Below are positions 12,761 to 26,400 of a stretch of DNA of 60,000 nucleotides, one piece after another. The notes under the pieces were generated by a model. It saw only the letters and a program-made list of their open reading frames with translations, was not told the origin of the DNA and made no database searches. The DNA comes from Cryptomeria japonica (Eukaryota > Streptophyta > Pinopsida > Cupressales > Cupressaceae). Position numbers and translations under genes: made by a program. Location: positions 606,243,677-606,303,676 of the forward strand of contig NC_081405.1 of NCBI RefSeq assembly GCF_030272615.1, read 5' to 3'. How positions within the stretch are numbered: the first letter of the stretch is position 1; every line of letters starts with the position of its first letter.

Positions 12761-13903
12761 AAATGTCATGCCCAAACTTGGGCACGAACGGAATAATTTT
12801 TTTTTGAAATACTTAACTAATTATCGACTTACTTAATTAAATTATTGCAACTTTGGTTTGGTCCTAACTACATTGGTGTAAATCAGGTAATTAATTTTCA
12901 ATTTAGTGATAAAGATAACTAAGCCAAAAGGGGGTTATCACTAAGCTCCATTAATTAATAATTAAAATCTCAAGTATAACGGTGAATCTCAAATTTAAAT
13001 GTTTTAAAATTTATCTTATCTTTCTTAATCTACTAGGATTCTAAGTTTAATTACCCTCGTTATTAAAACGCCTTATTAAAATAAAACCCCATGAATTAAA
13101 AATACTTTATAACCTTAGACTTAATTGACCCTCTTGACCCTACAAAGAATTTGTGTTTACGCCCCCTTTTTTTTTTAATCTAATCTACATGAGTAATTTA
13201 AAATCCTCTTATAAAAATCCTTCTACATTTGTCAAATATTGTAAGACTTAGTTTAATGACTAACAAATTTAATTCCTATTAAATATCGATTTAAGACTAC
13301 TTTTATATATATATATATATATACACACACATATATATATATATTTTATATAATTATTTATATATTTGTTTGTAAATCTCATATATTTGAGTTTTTGATT
13401 ATATTCCAAAAAGGAGGGAGGGGGAGTGGAACTTTTATTCTGTCTCTTTTTTTTTTTAAAAGAAACCCCCCCCCCTCTACCACACACATGTTTATTTTAA
13501 ATTGTGTGTGTGTTGCCCTAACCCGAAACTAGGGTTAGGGCGAACATGTTAATACCAAACCCCCTTATTTTTTTTTTGTGTTGCGTGTGTGAGTGAAACC
13601 CAATATATTTTTTTTTCTTTTTATCTTTTAAGCCTGAGCGAGTGTGTTGTGTGCAGGGGGTCAACGGCCATGAGAGGCGGCGCATAGGAGCAACCAAGCC
13701 AAACCCCCCACCCTCTCCCCTTTTCTTTTTTTTGTATATGCTAATTGGTAAATGGTGGAGGAATGGCCGAGCGGAGGAGGTACCGGGCGGAGACACCCGT
13801 TCGGGAGGAGGAAGGGTTTACAGCAACCATCGCGCGGGGGGGTGCAAAGAGGAGGCGGAGCGGGGTAACACGGGGGCACCGCTGGCTGCGGGGCAGCGCC
13901 GCC

Positions 13904-14020
13904 AGCCTGCGGCTCCCGCAGACCCTGGACGACGCCGCCTACAGGTCTGCGATCCCCGCAGGCCGTAGACGTCGCCGCCCAGGGGCTGCGGGTTCCGCAG
14001 CCTGTGGGCGCCGCCGCCGA
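13904..14020. repeat. Three 39-bp GC-rich units in chromovirus 5' LTR
   Basis: Units at 13904-13942, 13943-13981 and 13982-14020, each with a CTGCGG..CCGCAG-type palindrome (the second has CTGCGA in place of CTGCGG). They are better preserved here than in the 3' LTR copy, where several CG sites are changed. Confidence 0.85.
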
Positions 14021-14170
14021 AGGCTGCGGCCCGCGCATAACCTATTCACTCCATTTTTGTTGGATTAAAAAAAACATTTTTCGCTGGCTTAAAAATAACG
14101 TTTTTCGCTGGGAGGTTTTTGCATTATATATTTTTTTTCAAGGATTTCTTTTTTTATATATATAAATGTA

Positions 14171-14228
<58 letters not shown>

Positions 14229-14287
14229 CACAAGGAAGAGATAAATATAGTTACAATGTTTAAATGTTGGCAGATTTCTTATTAAGT

Positions 14288-14288
<1 letters not shown>

Positions 14289-14350
<62 letters not shown>
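14289..14350. repeat. (AT)n microsatellite, about 60 bp
   Basis: Pure TA repeat matching the longer tract at 4872-4971 in the other LTR. Confidence 0.95.
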
Positions 14351-14352
<2 letters not shown>

Positions 14353-17300
14353 TTTTAAATGACTTCTTTAACAAATCTATCAGATCTCCTTTTCTGTTAT
14401 TTAGTATTATCAGAGCTGTAATTATTCATTTTTTTTTTGTATAAAATAGATTGTCAAAATAACATTTAAGGAGCTAAAATTATTTATATATATATATATA
14501 TTTTCTTTGGCTACCATTACTTTTTAATCTATACCCCATATAGGCTTTCCTTTTGAATCTATCATTATTTTGTGTATCTCAAAAATGCATACAAGGGTCT
14601 TCCTAATGAGTTTTGCAGAATTACTAATGGGGAGAATATATCTTATTTTGTAAGCCAAATTGCTAAGACTAAATACAAGAAATAGACTTTTTAATAAATT
14701 TCTTTTGCTGCAATAAATGGAAAAATAATGGACTGTTTTTTATTTAAATTTACAGCAACATAGTTTCATTTACTTGCAGAATACAATAAAATAAAATGCA
14801 TTTACTTCTCTTTCTTTGTAAAACATAAAAATTTTCATACAATCTAATACATTACTTCTTTCATTTGCAACTAACTAAAAATAGGGAAAACATCATGTAT
14901 TTCATTATCAAGTAGATACCAAGTAAATTATGGATACAAAATAAACATGAATACAAATGGGTTGAAATCCCAACAATGCTTTTCTCTACATAGTAACTTG
15001 AGTATAATACATCACTTCCTCTTTCTTGAAAGTAAATACTACAAATGTTCACCTTTCTTCTTTTATACAAACTACTACATTGAATCTATCCTTTTTCTTT
15101 TTTTAAAAACACTTTTTTGCAACACAAAACAGCCACATAGCTCTTTAATCCTCCTTTTCCCATCCCATGCAACCTGCAATAAAAACACATCTTGACCATG
15201 GAGAGCTCACCTCCCAGCCTAGGCTTACTAGAAGCCACCCCCGAGCTTGGAGAACCAAGCACTAAACGGGTTACAAACAAGCAACTCCACAACAAACATA
15301 GGAAGACATTCACATACAAATTTCCCATCCCAAGCTACACTTTCACCACATTCATGGTGACTCTTCCATGGGTGGAAGTGGACCAAGTACCAATGGGGAG
15401 ATTAGCAAGCCAAATACAACACAAGCCACCTCATGGAAATACAAATGCAACAAAATACTTCCACAATCCTTATGCCCCCCAAAAAGGCTCAAGGCCATAT
15501 TTACTCCCCTTATGACCCCCAAATGCATACACAAGGCTATGCAACAAGGGTCACAAAGGACACCCTTGAGATCACTCTCCATAAGGAGAGCCTCTCACCC
15601 ATGGCTGTCATACTCCTTCCACCCCAAGATCTTCCTACCCTCCCAAGAGTAGGAGATCTTGGACACTCCCAAAACAACAAGAACACAAAACAAAACACAT
15701 AGAAAAGAAAACTACACCTTCTTTACTTCCACAAAAACTTCATAAAACACTTTCTTTACAAGCATCTCTTTTCTTCAACAAAACAACATAACTAACACAT
15801 ACAACATAAACAAGAGGAGATAAGAAGAAACCAACCTTATCCTGCCAATAGGTTTGCTAAAATTAGTTGGGGATGAGCTGCCCAATTCCACACAAACTTT
15901 TCTCCAAAATTCCTCCAAAAATTCTATTCTCCTACTAAATTTTCAATTCAAAGCATAATCTCCAAAAATGGAGAGTGGGTGATTACTCACTAATTCTCCA
16001 AATTCTTGCCTAAGAAGGCCTCTCACACACTTCCCAACCCCTTGGGTGAGGTGAGAGTTCCCATTGGTTGCCCTTCCCAAACTCTTACACATTACCAAAA
16101 TTGGAAAGGGGAAAAGGTGGAAGAAGATGGGGAAGAGGGTTTGACATCTAAAGGGAAGGTTCTCTATCCTAGGAGGAACTTTCTAAGTTGAATTTTCGTT
16201 CATCTTGGAAACACCACTTTTTGAAGTGACTACATAGTCACATGGGAGAAGCCACATGTTTCAAAATACCCCTAACCCATAGGTATACCCTTTGGACCTT
16301 TGGAAAAGCCTTAAAACTTACCCTAGGAGTCCATTAAACCCTTTGGAAACCCAACTGAAGTTTACCTACGGGTCAAACTTGAGTTGACCACTCCCAAGAC
16401 TCCCTACCCAAGGCAAATTTGGGACCACACTCATGTTTTGAATGGCTTTGGTAGAAACAAAACTCCCTTCAAGAGACAAGTCAAAATCAATGACACTTAA
16501 TCAGCACATGTGTCAAGTGACACAATAAAAATACAATATAAAAATCACACATGGAATTTGTCTCTTCTAGGATTACACATATACATATAAATTAATTTTA
16601 ACACTCAAGCATCATACACTTCACAAATAAAATACATTACAATGGGGTGTTGTCTCTCCAAATAGACAACTCCCGGCTTAACAAACGTACATTGGTCTAG
16701 GCTTGGTTCTCCATATAAATTCCATGGTCACATGGATAATTTTCCTGCGCATCTCAATTAACACATTAGTAATTCCAAATAATCACATTTATACATAATC
16801 AAATACATAGATTCCATTGCACATCAAACACTCATACATTTGGCAACAATAATTCAATATCTCATTCGTTCAAATTCAATTTCACAAGCAATTAACATAA
16901 TTTTCCAAAATTGAACCACTCATAAATAAGCATCATTTTTCTATCATCAAAATAAAATCCTGCAAATTTCCAATAATGACATTCACCATCATAATGTAAT
17001 TCTATTCTAATAACATATCTAAAGTTTCATAATCATCATGCATGAAATAAAGCATCAACATATGCAAGTGTGATCCAAATCATGGAATCATATAAGTTCT
17101 AAGTCCATAAAGCATAAAATAAAGCATCCATAATAGTCTCAATATGCAAATAACTGAAAATGTCAAACTGAATCGGGGTAGGGCCTCACACAATATAGGA
17201 AACCGTCAAACGGTATTACAAAACCATGGGCTAAAACCACCCAATAAGGTGTAGCCGACCTTATCTCCCTTCTAGATGCCCTATGACATGTTAAAGCACA

Positions 17301-17804
17301 CATCAACATATGTCGCTCCCTTTTACAGCTCATTTATGTATCCGATACAAATTATTTTTCCTATTTCAGGAGTACAAACTTTCGGAGGCCATAACTTGAG
17401 AACCGGGTGTCCGATTGACGAACCGTTTGAAGCGTCGGAAAGCTCGCGAAGTGCTCTATCACCTCGTAACTGGCTGTGCCAGTTATGACCACTTTTCAGG
17501 GCATTTCGGAGCCTCTAAAGCCCCCAAAATTAAGTTTAAACATTTTATCGCACCCCTCCAAGATGAAAACTTTAATATCTTCAAAACTAGCTGTGACCTT
17601 GAGACGCAACTTTACCGGAATGCTTATCTAGCCAACCAGAAGCTTCAGGGAGAGTTTCGCACCATTTCGTGGTCAAATGAAAACTTACTATAAATAGTAA
17701 CCTTTCATAAATGCAAGGTTGAGACACCATTTTTCCCAACAAGTTGGACCCAAAGGGTGGAATAGGAATTGATGACATGGAAATAATGAATTGGGTTTTG
17801 TTGG

Positions 17805-19757
17805 ATGCAGGCTGAGTTGGGGTCATTGACTGTGAGGGAACATTGGCCTGCTACCATGAGTTTATATCGAGAGTTGTGGCCTGATGAGTTGGAGGTGTTA
17901 GTTGCTCTAGGGTTGCATTTTGTGGGTAGGTAGCCGAGGATAGGATCTCATACTGCAATGATGACAACATTAGTTGAGAGGTGGGACAGTATGGATAACA
18001 CCTTTCGACTTCCTACTAGCAAGGTGACAATGACTCTTCTGGATGTATGGAGGATCTTGAAGATCCCCATTCGCAGTGTCATCCCAGAGTACCATTTGGA
18101 TGCAATGGATTTTTATCTTTAGGAGGTTTGCGAGTATGAGACCCCACTGATGCTGGATAGGAGTAGGATGCACTTAGGTAGGGTGATGGGTATTCAACGT
18201 ATTCCTCATGTGGTATTGGTGATTTGTGGATATTTGAGCAGACGGATTGTACCTGATCTGGGAGGGCATGGATTTCCTATTGGATGGAGCAGGTGTCTTT
18301 ATTTTATGGTTCATGATGGCATGTAGTATGCATGGGGAGCCATGATGTTGGCTTAGTTATATCATGATATGCATCTGGTGGTGTATAGGGAGTATGCTAG
18401 CTTGTCCACGAGAGTGACACTTCTCCATATCTGGGCTTGGGAGCATATTGTGGTTACTCAGCCACTAGGTGTATAGGACAGGCAGGATCGTCAGCCATAT
18501 GTAGATAGGTACAGGGGGATACTGCATTACACTCAGATAGGGTGTGTATGGTTTTGGCTCCGGATTCTTGATGAGCTTATGCAGTTTTTATGGCAGCCAT
18601 TTTTTGGGTGTGAGAGATGGAGGGGGAACTGACAGCTACACTGGGCTGGAGTGGAGATGTGGATATTCAGCAGGTCAGTATACATTATGGAGTATTATGC
18701 ACCCTGTAGAGTGGCGAGACAAATTGGATAGGTTCAGGACATTGTGGGGGACATCCCATTATATCCTCGGATTACACGGGAGGTGAGATTTTGGGGCCTG
18801 ATAGCAAGTCCATTGGAGGGCAGGACCAGTTTTTAGATAGTGTCTCATTTTGTCTGGGATGAGTGGATGGGGGCAGGTGAGGATCTAGGGATGACAGGGG
18901 GATATCGGAGTTGGTGGGAGGGGAACTTTCCAGTATGCCTTACCATTCCCAGAGTTTTGGAGGATGATGAGTTGCATCTGGCCATAGATTAGGTAGTCGG
19001 CGGGGAGGATGACAGGTCAGGTGAGAGAGTTGTGGTTGGTGTAGGGCGAGCTACTGGCAAACAACAGAGGAGAGTCAAGGTTGTATAGAGAAGGGGTCTT
19101 GAGGAGGGAGAGGGAGAGCGAGTAGTAGTACCAATAGGAGAGGCTGCAAAGGGAGTTCTTGGTGGGGGAGAGGATGTTGTACCTATGGATGTTCCTAAGG
19201 CACAGGTGGAGGGGAGGGTAGTAGTATCACGGGCTGACCTTGATAGAGTTGAACAGGAGATAGATACGACCCGGGTGAGGCTCTACTCCCCTGAGGATGA
19301 CATACAAATAGAGAGAGATGGGAGGAAGAGTTTGGAGGCAGAGGTGGAGCGGATGCAATAGGAGATAGCAGATTTGACGGAGAGCCTCCATACAATGAGG
19401 ACAAAGGTGGATGTTTTGAGGGAGGAGAGGGAGGAGTTTGAGCGGATGCTAGAGGAGGCACAAAAAGAGATGGATATAGAGGCCCTACAGGATTCTCTTC
19501 ATCAGCACGATGATGAGCAAGCAGAGGTACAGGGCAGAGTGCAGAGAGAAGAGGCAGATGTGATACACTTGTGGGGGGAGAGGGATGCAGCCCGTCAAAT
19601 GTTGGTTCCTGCAAGGCTTGGGCAGATGTACTCTGATATGATGCAGCAGTGGGATAGGGTGGAGAGGGAAGTTCGGGAGGTAGGGTACTACAGGGGACTA
19701 TATCATGGAGCAGTACCTACAACACAATTAACAGTGTTGTACATTGAGAGTGTGTGA
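17805..19757 (+). pseudogene. Plant mobile domain protein with C-terminal coiled coil (10 in-frame stops)
   Basis: A single plus-strand frame of 650 codons is readable throughout with no frameshift, opposite to the surrounding Tat pol. The N-terminal 300 residues match the plant mobile domain (PMD, found in MAIN/MAIL1-type proteins and in transposons): LVERWDSMDNTFRLP near residue 55, TLLDVWRILKIPI next, and LLHIWAWEHI near residue 207. Residues about 460-620 are highly charged with heptad-like Glu/Arg/Leu, predicting a long coiled coil; a Gly-rich tail may continue past 19757. Stops at 17931, 18120, 18324, 18354, 18474, 18834, 18990, 19086, 19359 (TAG) and 18630 (TGA) all fit C-to-T changes in CAG or CGA codons. 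The start at 17805 follows in-frame stops; a GCAG just after it could alternatively be a splice acceptor. It is probably the extra antisense ORF of the Tat element. Confidence 0.72.
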
Positions 19758-21715
19758 TCTCACATGACACAGAGTCACCGGCCCACATAGAGCCAACATA
19801 CATGTGGATCGATGGGTTTTAGGCCACCAAGAGGAGGGGGAGCAAGAGGATTAGATGGAGGTACAGAGGAGGGGGGTGGAGAGACAGGAGGGAAGAGCTA
19901 GCTCCATTTTGGCTTGTGTATCATATTTTGACCCTTCGAGGTGATCATTGTACCATTACAAACATATTCATCCTTTTGAGCTTATATGCATATATATGAT
20001 TTGTGGTGATGGATGATGTGTGTACTTTATTATGATGAATTCTAGTTATTTTCTTGTGATGTGATGTATGGATGGTAATTATGGATATGCTGTCCTAACC
20101 TATTTGTGATCTAGTGTGGATGCTTATATATGTATGCCTATGATATGCTACTGACATGTTTATGGATGCAGGATGATTGATCATGCTTTTTGATGTGTAT
20201 ATATGCTGCATAAGCAAATGTATGATGGATATGTAGATGTAAATGATTTATGATGAATGAATAATTAACGTAGGTGCAATCTATATGAGGAATGAATGTA
20301 ATGCCATTTATACAGATATTGCAATGTAAGTCACCAATGGTATGCAAATGATGTGATCTAAATGAATGAGTAATGTAATGTACGTGAATGAATTGATGTC
20401 ATCTATTATAATGGATAAATGATGTATGCAATGAAATCTAAGTGCAACCTATGTGGAAAATGTTTGTGAAAAATGACCATCTAAATGAGTAGTGTAATGA
20501 AATGAATAAGTAATGTAGCCTAAATAAAATCTATATGAATAATGCCACCTATACGGCTAAAGTGAATGAATAATGCAAAGAGTGAATATGCCAATAGTAA
20601 TACAATGATCTTAGATGAAAAATAGAAGAATATGGAATAGGAAGGGGGGGGGGGGTTGTTAATTCAGGACTCCATGGGATTATTAGATTAGGACTTTATG
20701 GAATGATGGTGAGAGTTGTGCACAAAAATGTGGAGAGCCAACCTAGTTTGATATTGCTCTGAGTAACCTGCACCATTGATTATAGGATTCAGGATGCCAT
20801 GACAAAATCAAGGCATGAACTAACTTACAGTCAAATGAGAATTCCTTACACATAGCTATGCAAGCATTGAGAAACACTAATACAAAGTTGTGGGTACATG
20901 CAAGGAAACCCTCAAACACATCGATACCTCTTGTACACAAGAGGGTAAGTGTTGATAAACACTAGTACCAAGTTGCCAATTTATACAAGAAAGATCCAAA
21001 ACATTCCATGCTATGAAAATATGCACCTATTGTAAACATACCTAGATATGAAAAATCTAGGCAGTCGTAGATAGGTGCAGTCGTAGGGCAAAAGATGCAA
21101 GTCTAAATGAAAAATCCAAGAAATCAAACAAGTCATTCACTCATGACCAACTGACACGTCTTGCCACGAGTAGGATTAGGGTGGAGGATTAAGTTGTTAG
21201 GTGAGGGAAGGATTCATCCCTAGGGCAAAGGATAGAGTGAGTGGAATTTTGGAATAGGAAAGTGATCATATGGCTTTAAAGATTAACTTGTGGACTTAGG
21301 ACTGTTCTCAAGACTTCGTGAAGCTCACACAGAGGCACACAAGCTCAGTTTGATGGGATATTCTTTATTCATGATTTAGGTAAAGACTCATCATCATACG
21401 TGTGATTTATTTGGAAGTGGAAGGGAAAGAATGTTGCGATGGGCAGATTGGATAGTGAGGGTGATGGAGCACCAACTTGATAGTCAATGGATCCAATTTA
21501 TTTACCTCCGCGCCTGCATGGAGGTTTTCACCAAGGTACTTGTCCATAGCGCCACAAAGTGGTTTTCAATGATGGACGAATTGATATTTTTTTAAAAAAA
21601 ATTGTGTCACAAGGTGCCTGTTTGCCAGGTTTTCACCAGAGTGACGATCTTTTTCTCATTTTTATGTATTTTTTTTATTTTTTTATTTTGTTGATAATTA
21701 ATGACTTTCTAAGGA
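19758..21715. other. Non-coding spacer of the Tat element
   Basis: No gene is supported between the antisense PMD ORF and the integrase end. From about 20130 to 20640 there is low-complexity sequence built on recurring TGAATGAATAATG- and ATCTAAATG-like words, ending in a G-run at 20644-20655. The remaining sequence has no recognised features. Imperfect tandem sequence in the 3' untranslated region is common in Tat elements. Confidence 0.5.
20130..20640. repeat. Low-complexity, imperfect AATGAATG-type repeats
   Basis: Words such as AATGAATG, GTAATGTA and CTATATGAATAATGCC recur at irregular spacing. No clean period can be read by eye. Confidence 0.45.
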
Positions 21716-23398
21716 CTAGGCATAGAATATTTTTAGGTGCATGATAATCATTGGATCATCCAAAGGATCTCCTTCAGGAGTAGCCAACTGATAGGCCCAT
21801 GATCCATATTTTGTTGTGATTTCATATGGTCCAAGCCAATTAGGCTCAAACTTGCCTTTCTTTTCTCTTTCTTGAAGGTTTTTCTGATTCTCCATAAGGA
21901 CAAGATCACCAATTTCAAATTCCCGAGTTCTGACTTTCTTGTAGTAACTCATGCATAGACGATTCTGATATATCCAAAGATGGTTCAAGGCCTTGAGGCA
22001 CCTTTCATCTAACAATTCTAGCTCTTATAGTTGGAAAATTCTGTATTCTTCATCTGGTAGGATATTTTGCAGTGATACCCTTAGAGAGGGGATCTTGATA
22101 TCAAAGAGGAAAATGGATTTGGAGCCAAAGACAAGGGAATAGGGGGTGGCGCCTATGGGTGTGTGGATGGAAGTGCGGTAGGCCCACAAAGCAGGATGGA
22201 GTTGGAGGTGCCAATCACGACCAGCTTCATTGACTATCTTTTTGAGGATTTTGATTAGGGTTTTGTTAGAAGCCTCAGCTTGACCATTACCTTGGGGGTA
22301 ATATGGGGTGGAGAAGCGATGTTGGATGTCAAATTTCTGGCAGAGTTCTTTGACATCCTATTTTTTAAATTGTCTGCCATTATCTGTAATGATAACTTTT
22401 GGAATGCTATATCAACAAATCAAGTAGAGGATGAATTTGGATATCTACTTACCAGTGGTAAAAGTAAGAGGGATAGCGTCTACCCACTTGGTGAAATACT
22501 CGGTGGCAGTGATAATGAACTTATGTTCGTTGGAGGATGAAGGGTGGATTTTCCCAATGAGATCAAGCCCCCACTGTGAGAAGGGCCAGGGTGTAATGAA
22601 CAACTGTAATTCTTGTGATGGCATATGGATCTTGTCGCAATGTTTTTGGCAAGGGATGCATTTCTTCACATAGTTATATGCATCTACTTCCATTTTAGGC
22701 CAATAATATCTTGTTCTCAAAAGCTTTTTAGCCAAGGTGATCCCACTTGAGTTTCCCCCATAGATGCCTCTATGTACTTCACGTAGTTCCCATTCCGCCT
22801 CTTGTTTATCTAAACACCTTAGGAGGAAACCATCAAAATCCCTTCTGAATAGGGTGTCTCCAAGGATGGTGTAATGAGCACATCAGCGAATGAAGGTTTG
22901 TTGTTGGTTTTTTGTATGGTGTGGGGGAATGGTGTTATCTTTTAGGAAAGTGAAGGTTTCTTGGTGCCAGGGGGACTCGAGACCAATGAGTACAAACACC
23001 GTTTCGGACTCTAGTAGATCATATGCCAGAATGAATAGTTGCTCGACCAAGAAATCACACTTCTGACTCTATGCTAACATTTGAAGGAGGGAGCCAATGG
23101 TGGCCATTGCATCAACAACCCAATTGTTTGTTCCCGGGACTTGATCCAACTTGATTGTTGTGAAGTGCTTCTTAAGATCTTCAACCATGCGACAATAGGG
23201 GAGATGTTTGTCATCTTTTGTTTGTTATTCATCATTGACTTGTTTGATGACAAGTTGGGAATCATCATAGGCTTGTAATTCCCTTATTTTCCACTGGATA
23301 GACAAGCATAATCCTGTAATGAGTGCCTCATTTTCCGCGATGTTGTTTGTACATGCAAAAGATATCTTGTATGACTTTGGGATGCAATCTCCTTGAGG
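21716..23398 (-). pseudogene. Tat-lineage integrase and C-terminal part of second RNase H
   Basis: On the minus strand, 23398 downward starts inside an RNase H-like domain (CTNNIAENEALITGLCLS), continuing from the other side of the LARD. Integrase follows at about 22740: a zinc-binding remnant RYYWPKMEVDAYNYVKKC with CIPC, then WGLDLIGKI carrying the first catalytic Asp and FTKWVDAIPL. After 22445 the frame is broken by stops. A final open stretch (22015-21716) gives the integrase C-terminal module with GDLVLMENQ and WLGPYEI. Role: processing and insertion of element DNA. It is non-functional because of multiple stops and the LARD upstream. Confidence 0.82.
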
Positions 23399-23403
23399 TG
23401 TGA

Positions 23404-26400
23404 TGTAGTACCCCTGCCCTAATCAATTTCTAATCTCGGTTTGACCTTGGTTAGTTTATCATAATATAATGACTATAGTCAGATGTTTTGATTTAGTGCA
23501 TATCTGTTAATGTGGTTTTTGCACCAGTTTGTATGCAAGTTGATTAATTCTCCTATTTTGTGTTATTATCTTGGGCTAAAGCTTTCATTAATTTTATATA
23601 TGTATGCATGTATGACTCTTGGTTGCAGGAGATTTCAGGTACAGTGTCGCATGGGTGCGAGGTTAGTCTCCGCCTGAATTTGTAGGTTTGAGTGTACCTC
23701 TTTAATCCTTAGAGTTGGATTAGGTGGTCGTGAGATCCTCGTTTGACCATAGTCGTGCTCAAGTGAGCATCGTCAGTTGTTGTTGGCATTCCCTTTGGTT
23801 GGGTATGCAGGTCGTCTATCCATGTGGCTTTCTTGGGTTGCATGTTTTATGTGTGTGGTTAAATTGAGTAATTAATCCTTAATCTTTAATTTGATTTAAT
23901 GTGTGTTTACGCATTAGTATTTTGGGGACTAAATTAAATAGGTTCATTTTATGCGATTAATCATTAATTGGGATTGCTCAATTCAAGTTGGTAGCAAGTT
24001 CAATTAAATGGTTAATTTTAAATGTCAAATTTATTTTGTTTATGCTTATGAAAAGAAAGATTTAAATTTAGTTGAAATAAAATTAATTTAATCTTGTTGG
24101 TATTTTGGAAATAGAAAGGTTAATTTTAGTTATTTGAGGAAATCAATTTTAAATTGAAAAGCAAGTTTAATTTATTGATATAGTTTAAAAGAATGATTTT
24201 GTGAATTATTTTAAATAAAAATTTTAATTCCAAAAATAATTTTATGGTCAAACTTCTCCCATTTAACCTAGACTTTTGGAAAATATGGGATGGATTTTTT
24301 TGGAAAATATTTTAGGATGATTTTGGGGAATTTCTGGTAGAAGGATTTTGGGTATTTTTACAGGTGGAGCTCATCTTCAACACCTCCAGGATAGCATTCA
24401 AGGTTTGTATTTTGGTTAAACCTTTGTTGTTTTTGTTGAAATTTGCTTGAATTTAAAGGAGCTTCCTGTGTGTAGCTGCCCTTCTTTCTTTAAGAAAACC
24501 CCTTCATTTTGGAAATGAATTAAGCAATTAATTTAGCATTGAATCCTTTGTTTCATGGATGCAAATCCATTTCTTCATTTTGAGAAAGAAATGATGGGTT
24601 AAATTTAAAATGCTATGTGTAAATAGGATTTGTAAGAAATCTGAAATTCCTCCTTGAATTTTGCAATTTGGTTTATAGATTCTAAAATTAGTTGGATTTC
24701 ATGCTTATAGATGGAGTAGATTTGCTAATTTTACCCCTGAGAGGGGTTATGCTGGAAAGATTTCGCCAGAATGGGTTGCCTGGGAATGAAAATGTTTTGT
24801 TTTAGATTCATTAAATTCATTCTCTGTTTTGTCTCAGAAAATTTCTGGGTATATTTCATTTGGGGTTTTGTTTGAAATATATTTTTTTTAAAATGCTTAT
24901 TTATGCTTGAGGAATTTGAAATGAAATATATTTTCCCATAAATTGTCTGAGAACTCTGTGTCTGCTCATTCTAGGGGGCCAAAATTGTTTTTATTTTTAT
25001 AAAAAAATTAAATTGAACTAACAAAAACAAAAAAAATTAAATATTATTTTTGACGTGAGATGGGGGAGCCAAGGCTCGACCCCATGCTCATGCCCTGGGC
25101 TGCCAGTGGGGAGCCAGGCTATGGACCCATGGCATGGCCTCCATACAACCCTAGCTGTGTGGAGTCCACGACATGGACTGCACAGCCCTTCCCTTTAGAA
25201 GGGAGCCCACATGGGGTCCTCCACGTGGGTGGGCTTTTTTTTTTTTTTTAAATAATAATAATTAAAGTTTATTTTTATATATCAATTTTTTTATTAAAAG
25301 GTTTTTATGATAATTATTAATTAAAGTATATATAATTAATTGGTAATTAATATATATATTAATTAATTGTTAATTTGTTTTTTTTGTTATACTTGCAAGG
25401 AAATATTATAGCATTTGGAAATTGAAAAAAATAAAATAAAATATTATATTACTTGTTAATTCTTGAAAATTAATCAATTTGTTAGTTGGAAAATTGTGAA
25501 ATTTAAATAATATGTTGACTGGGGAATTGGAAGATTGATAGATATAGTTGAAATTTCACGACAAACTCTCTTAATGAAATATAGATATTAGATGAGAAAA
25601 TGCATTTATTAATGTTTTTTTTTTATATATTGGAATAGAGACACGATCTTATAATGGCAATTTTGGCATTGAAATTACTATGTAATGGTGAGTTTTGTTC
25701 AAATAATTTTTTTACAATTAGAAAACTTGATCGATTTGTATGTGTAATCAATATAGAAAAAGGTTGTCTTTTCCGGTTATTGTCCATGCAAGTTTTAATT
25801 TTTATACTCACTTTTGCTTAAGTAATGGCAAGCCTTGATTTGTTTGATTGGACCTTGTCATATGGATTAATTTGGGGTACCTGTTTTAGTCCTCGGTCTC
25901 GAGTTTGACTATTGTTTTGTGGTGGTGTCATAATTGGTCATATCCTTTATGCGGGTGTCGAATGATGATTTGTGGTTGACCATAGTTGGTCAGGTCTCTA
26001 GTTAGAGTACTGCCTGTCAGTTCACCTCATATGAGTCATGTTTGACCAAATGGTTGTTTCCTCCATTTTGAACTCTGTTTGCTTGAACATGTGTATTCCT
26101 TGGTTTATCGAGTTCATTTGAGTATAGTTAGTGTCGTATGGGAAAGTGGCTTTCGATTGGGGGTCACGCCCAAAGTGGCTATTGGGTAACCCATCGAAAG
26201 TGAGTTTAATAAGTGATAACCTAATAGTATATTAGAGTGTTGTTAATGAATCTCTAAGTAAGATAATTGTGCCTCACACATGGGATGAGTGCTAACACAG
26301 ACTCGACATGTTGTATGAAGGCCTGAAATGGCAAACCATCATCCTTGTCTTCACGAAAGGATGTGTGGGTCCACATGAGGCTTGGATGGGCTGGAGGTTC

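Larger units (their letters stand above)
12764..17190 (-). repeat. Chromovirus 5' LTR (4427 bp)
   Basis: Pair of 3360-7814, with a few substitutions per kilobase and microsatellite length changes. It would hold the promoter; the GC-rich island at about 13640-14040 is the only non-AT-rich portion. Relative to the 3' LTR the island is somewhat longer upstream of the 39-bp array. Confidence 0.93.

Noticed and set aside
7825-19359. TAG read as glutamine (alternative code) or corrected by U-to-C RNA editing
   Set aside because: The stop pattern would fit Gln at TAG, but the loci are nuclear repeats, CGA-to-TGA changes occur too, a catalytic RT residue is also lost, and the young copia element has only one stop. 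Methylation decay explains all of this.
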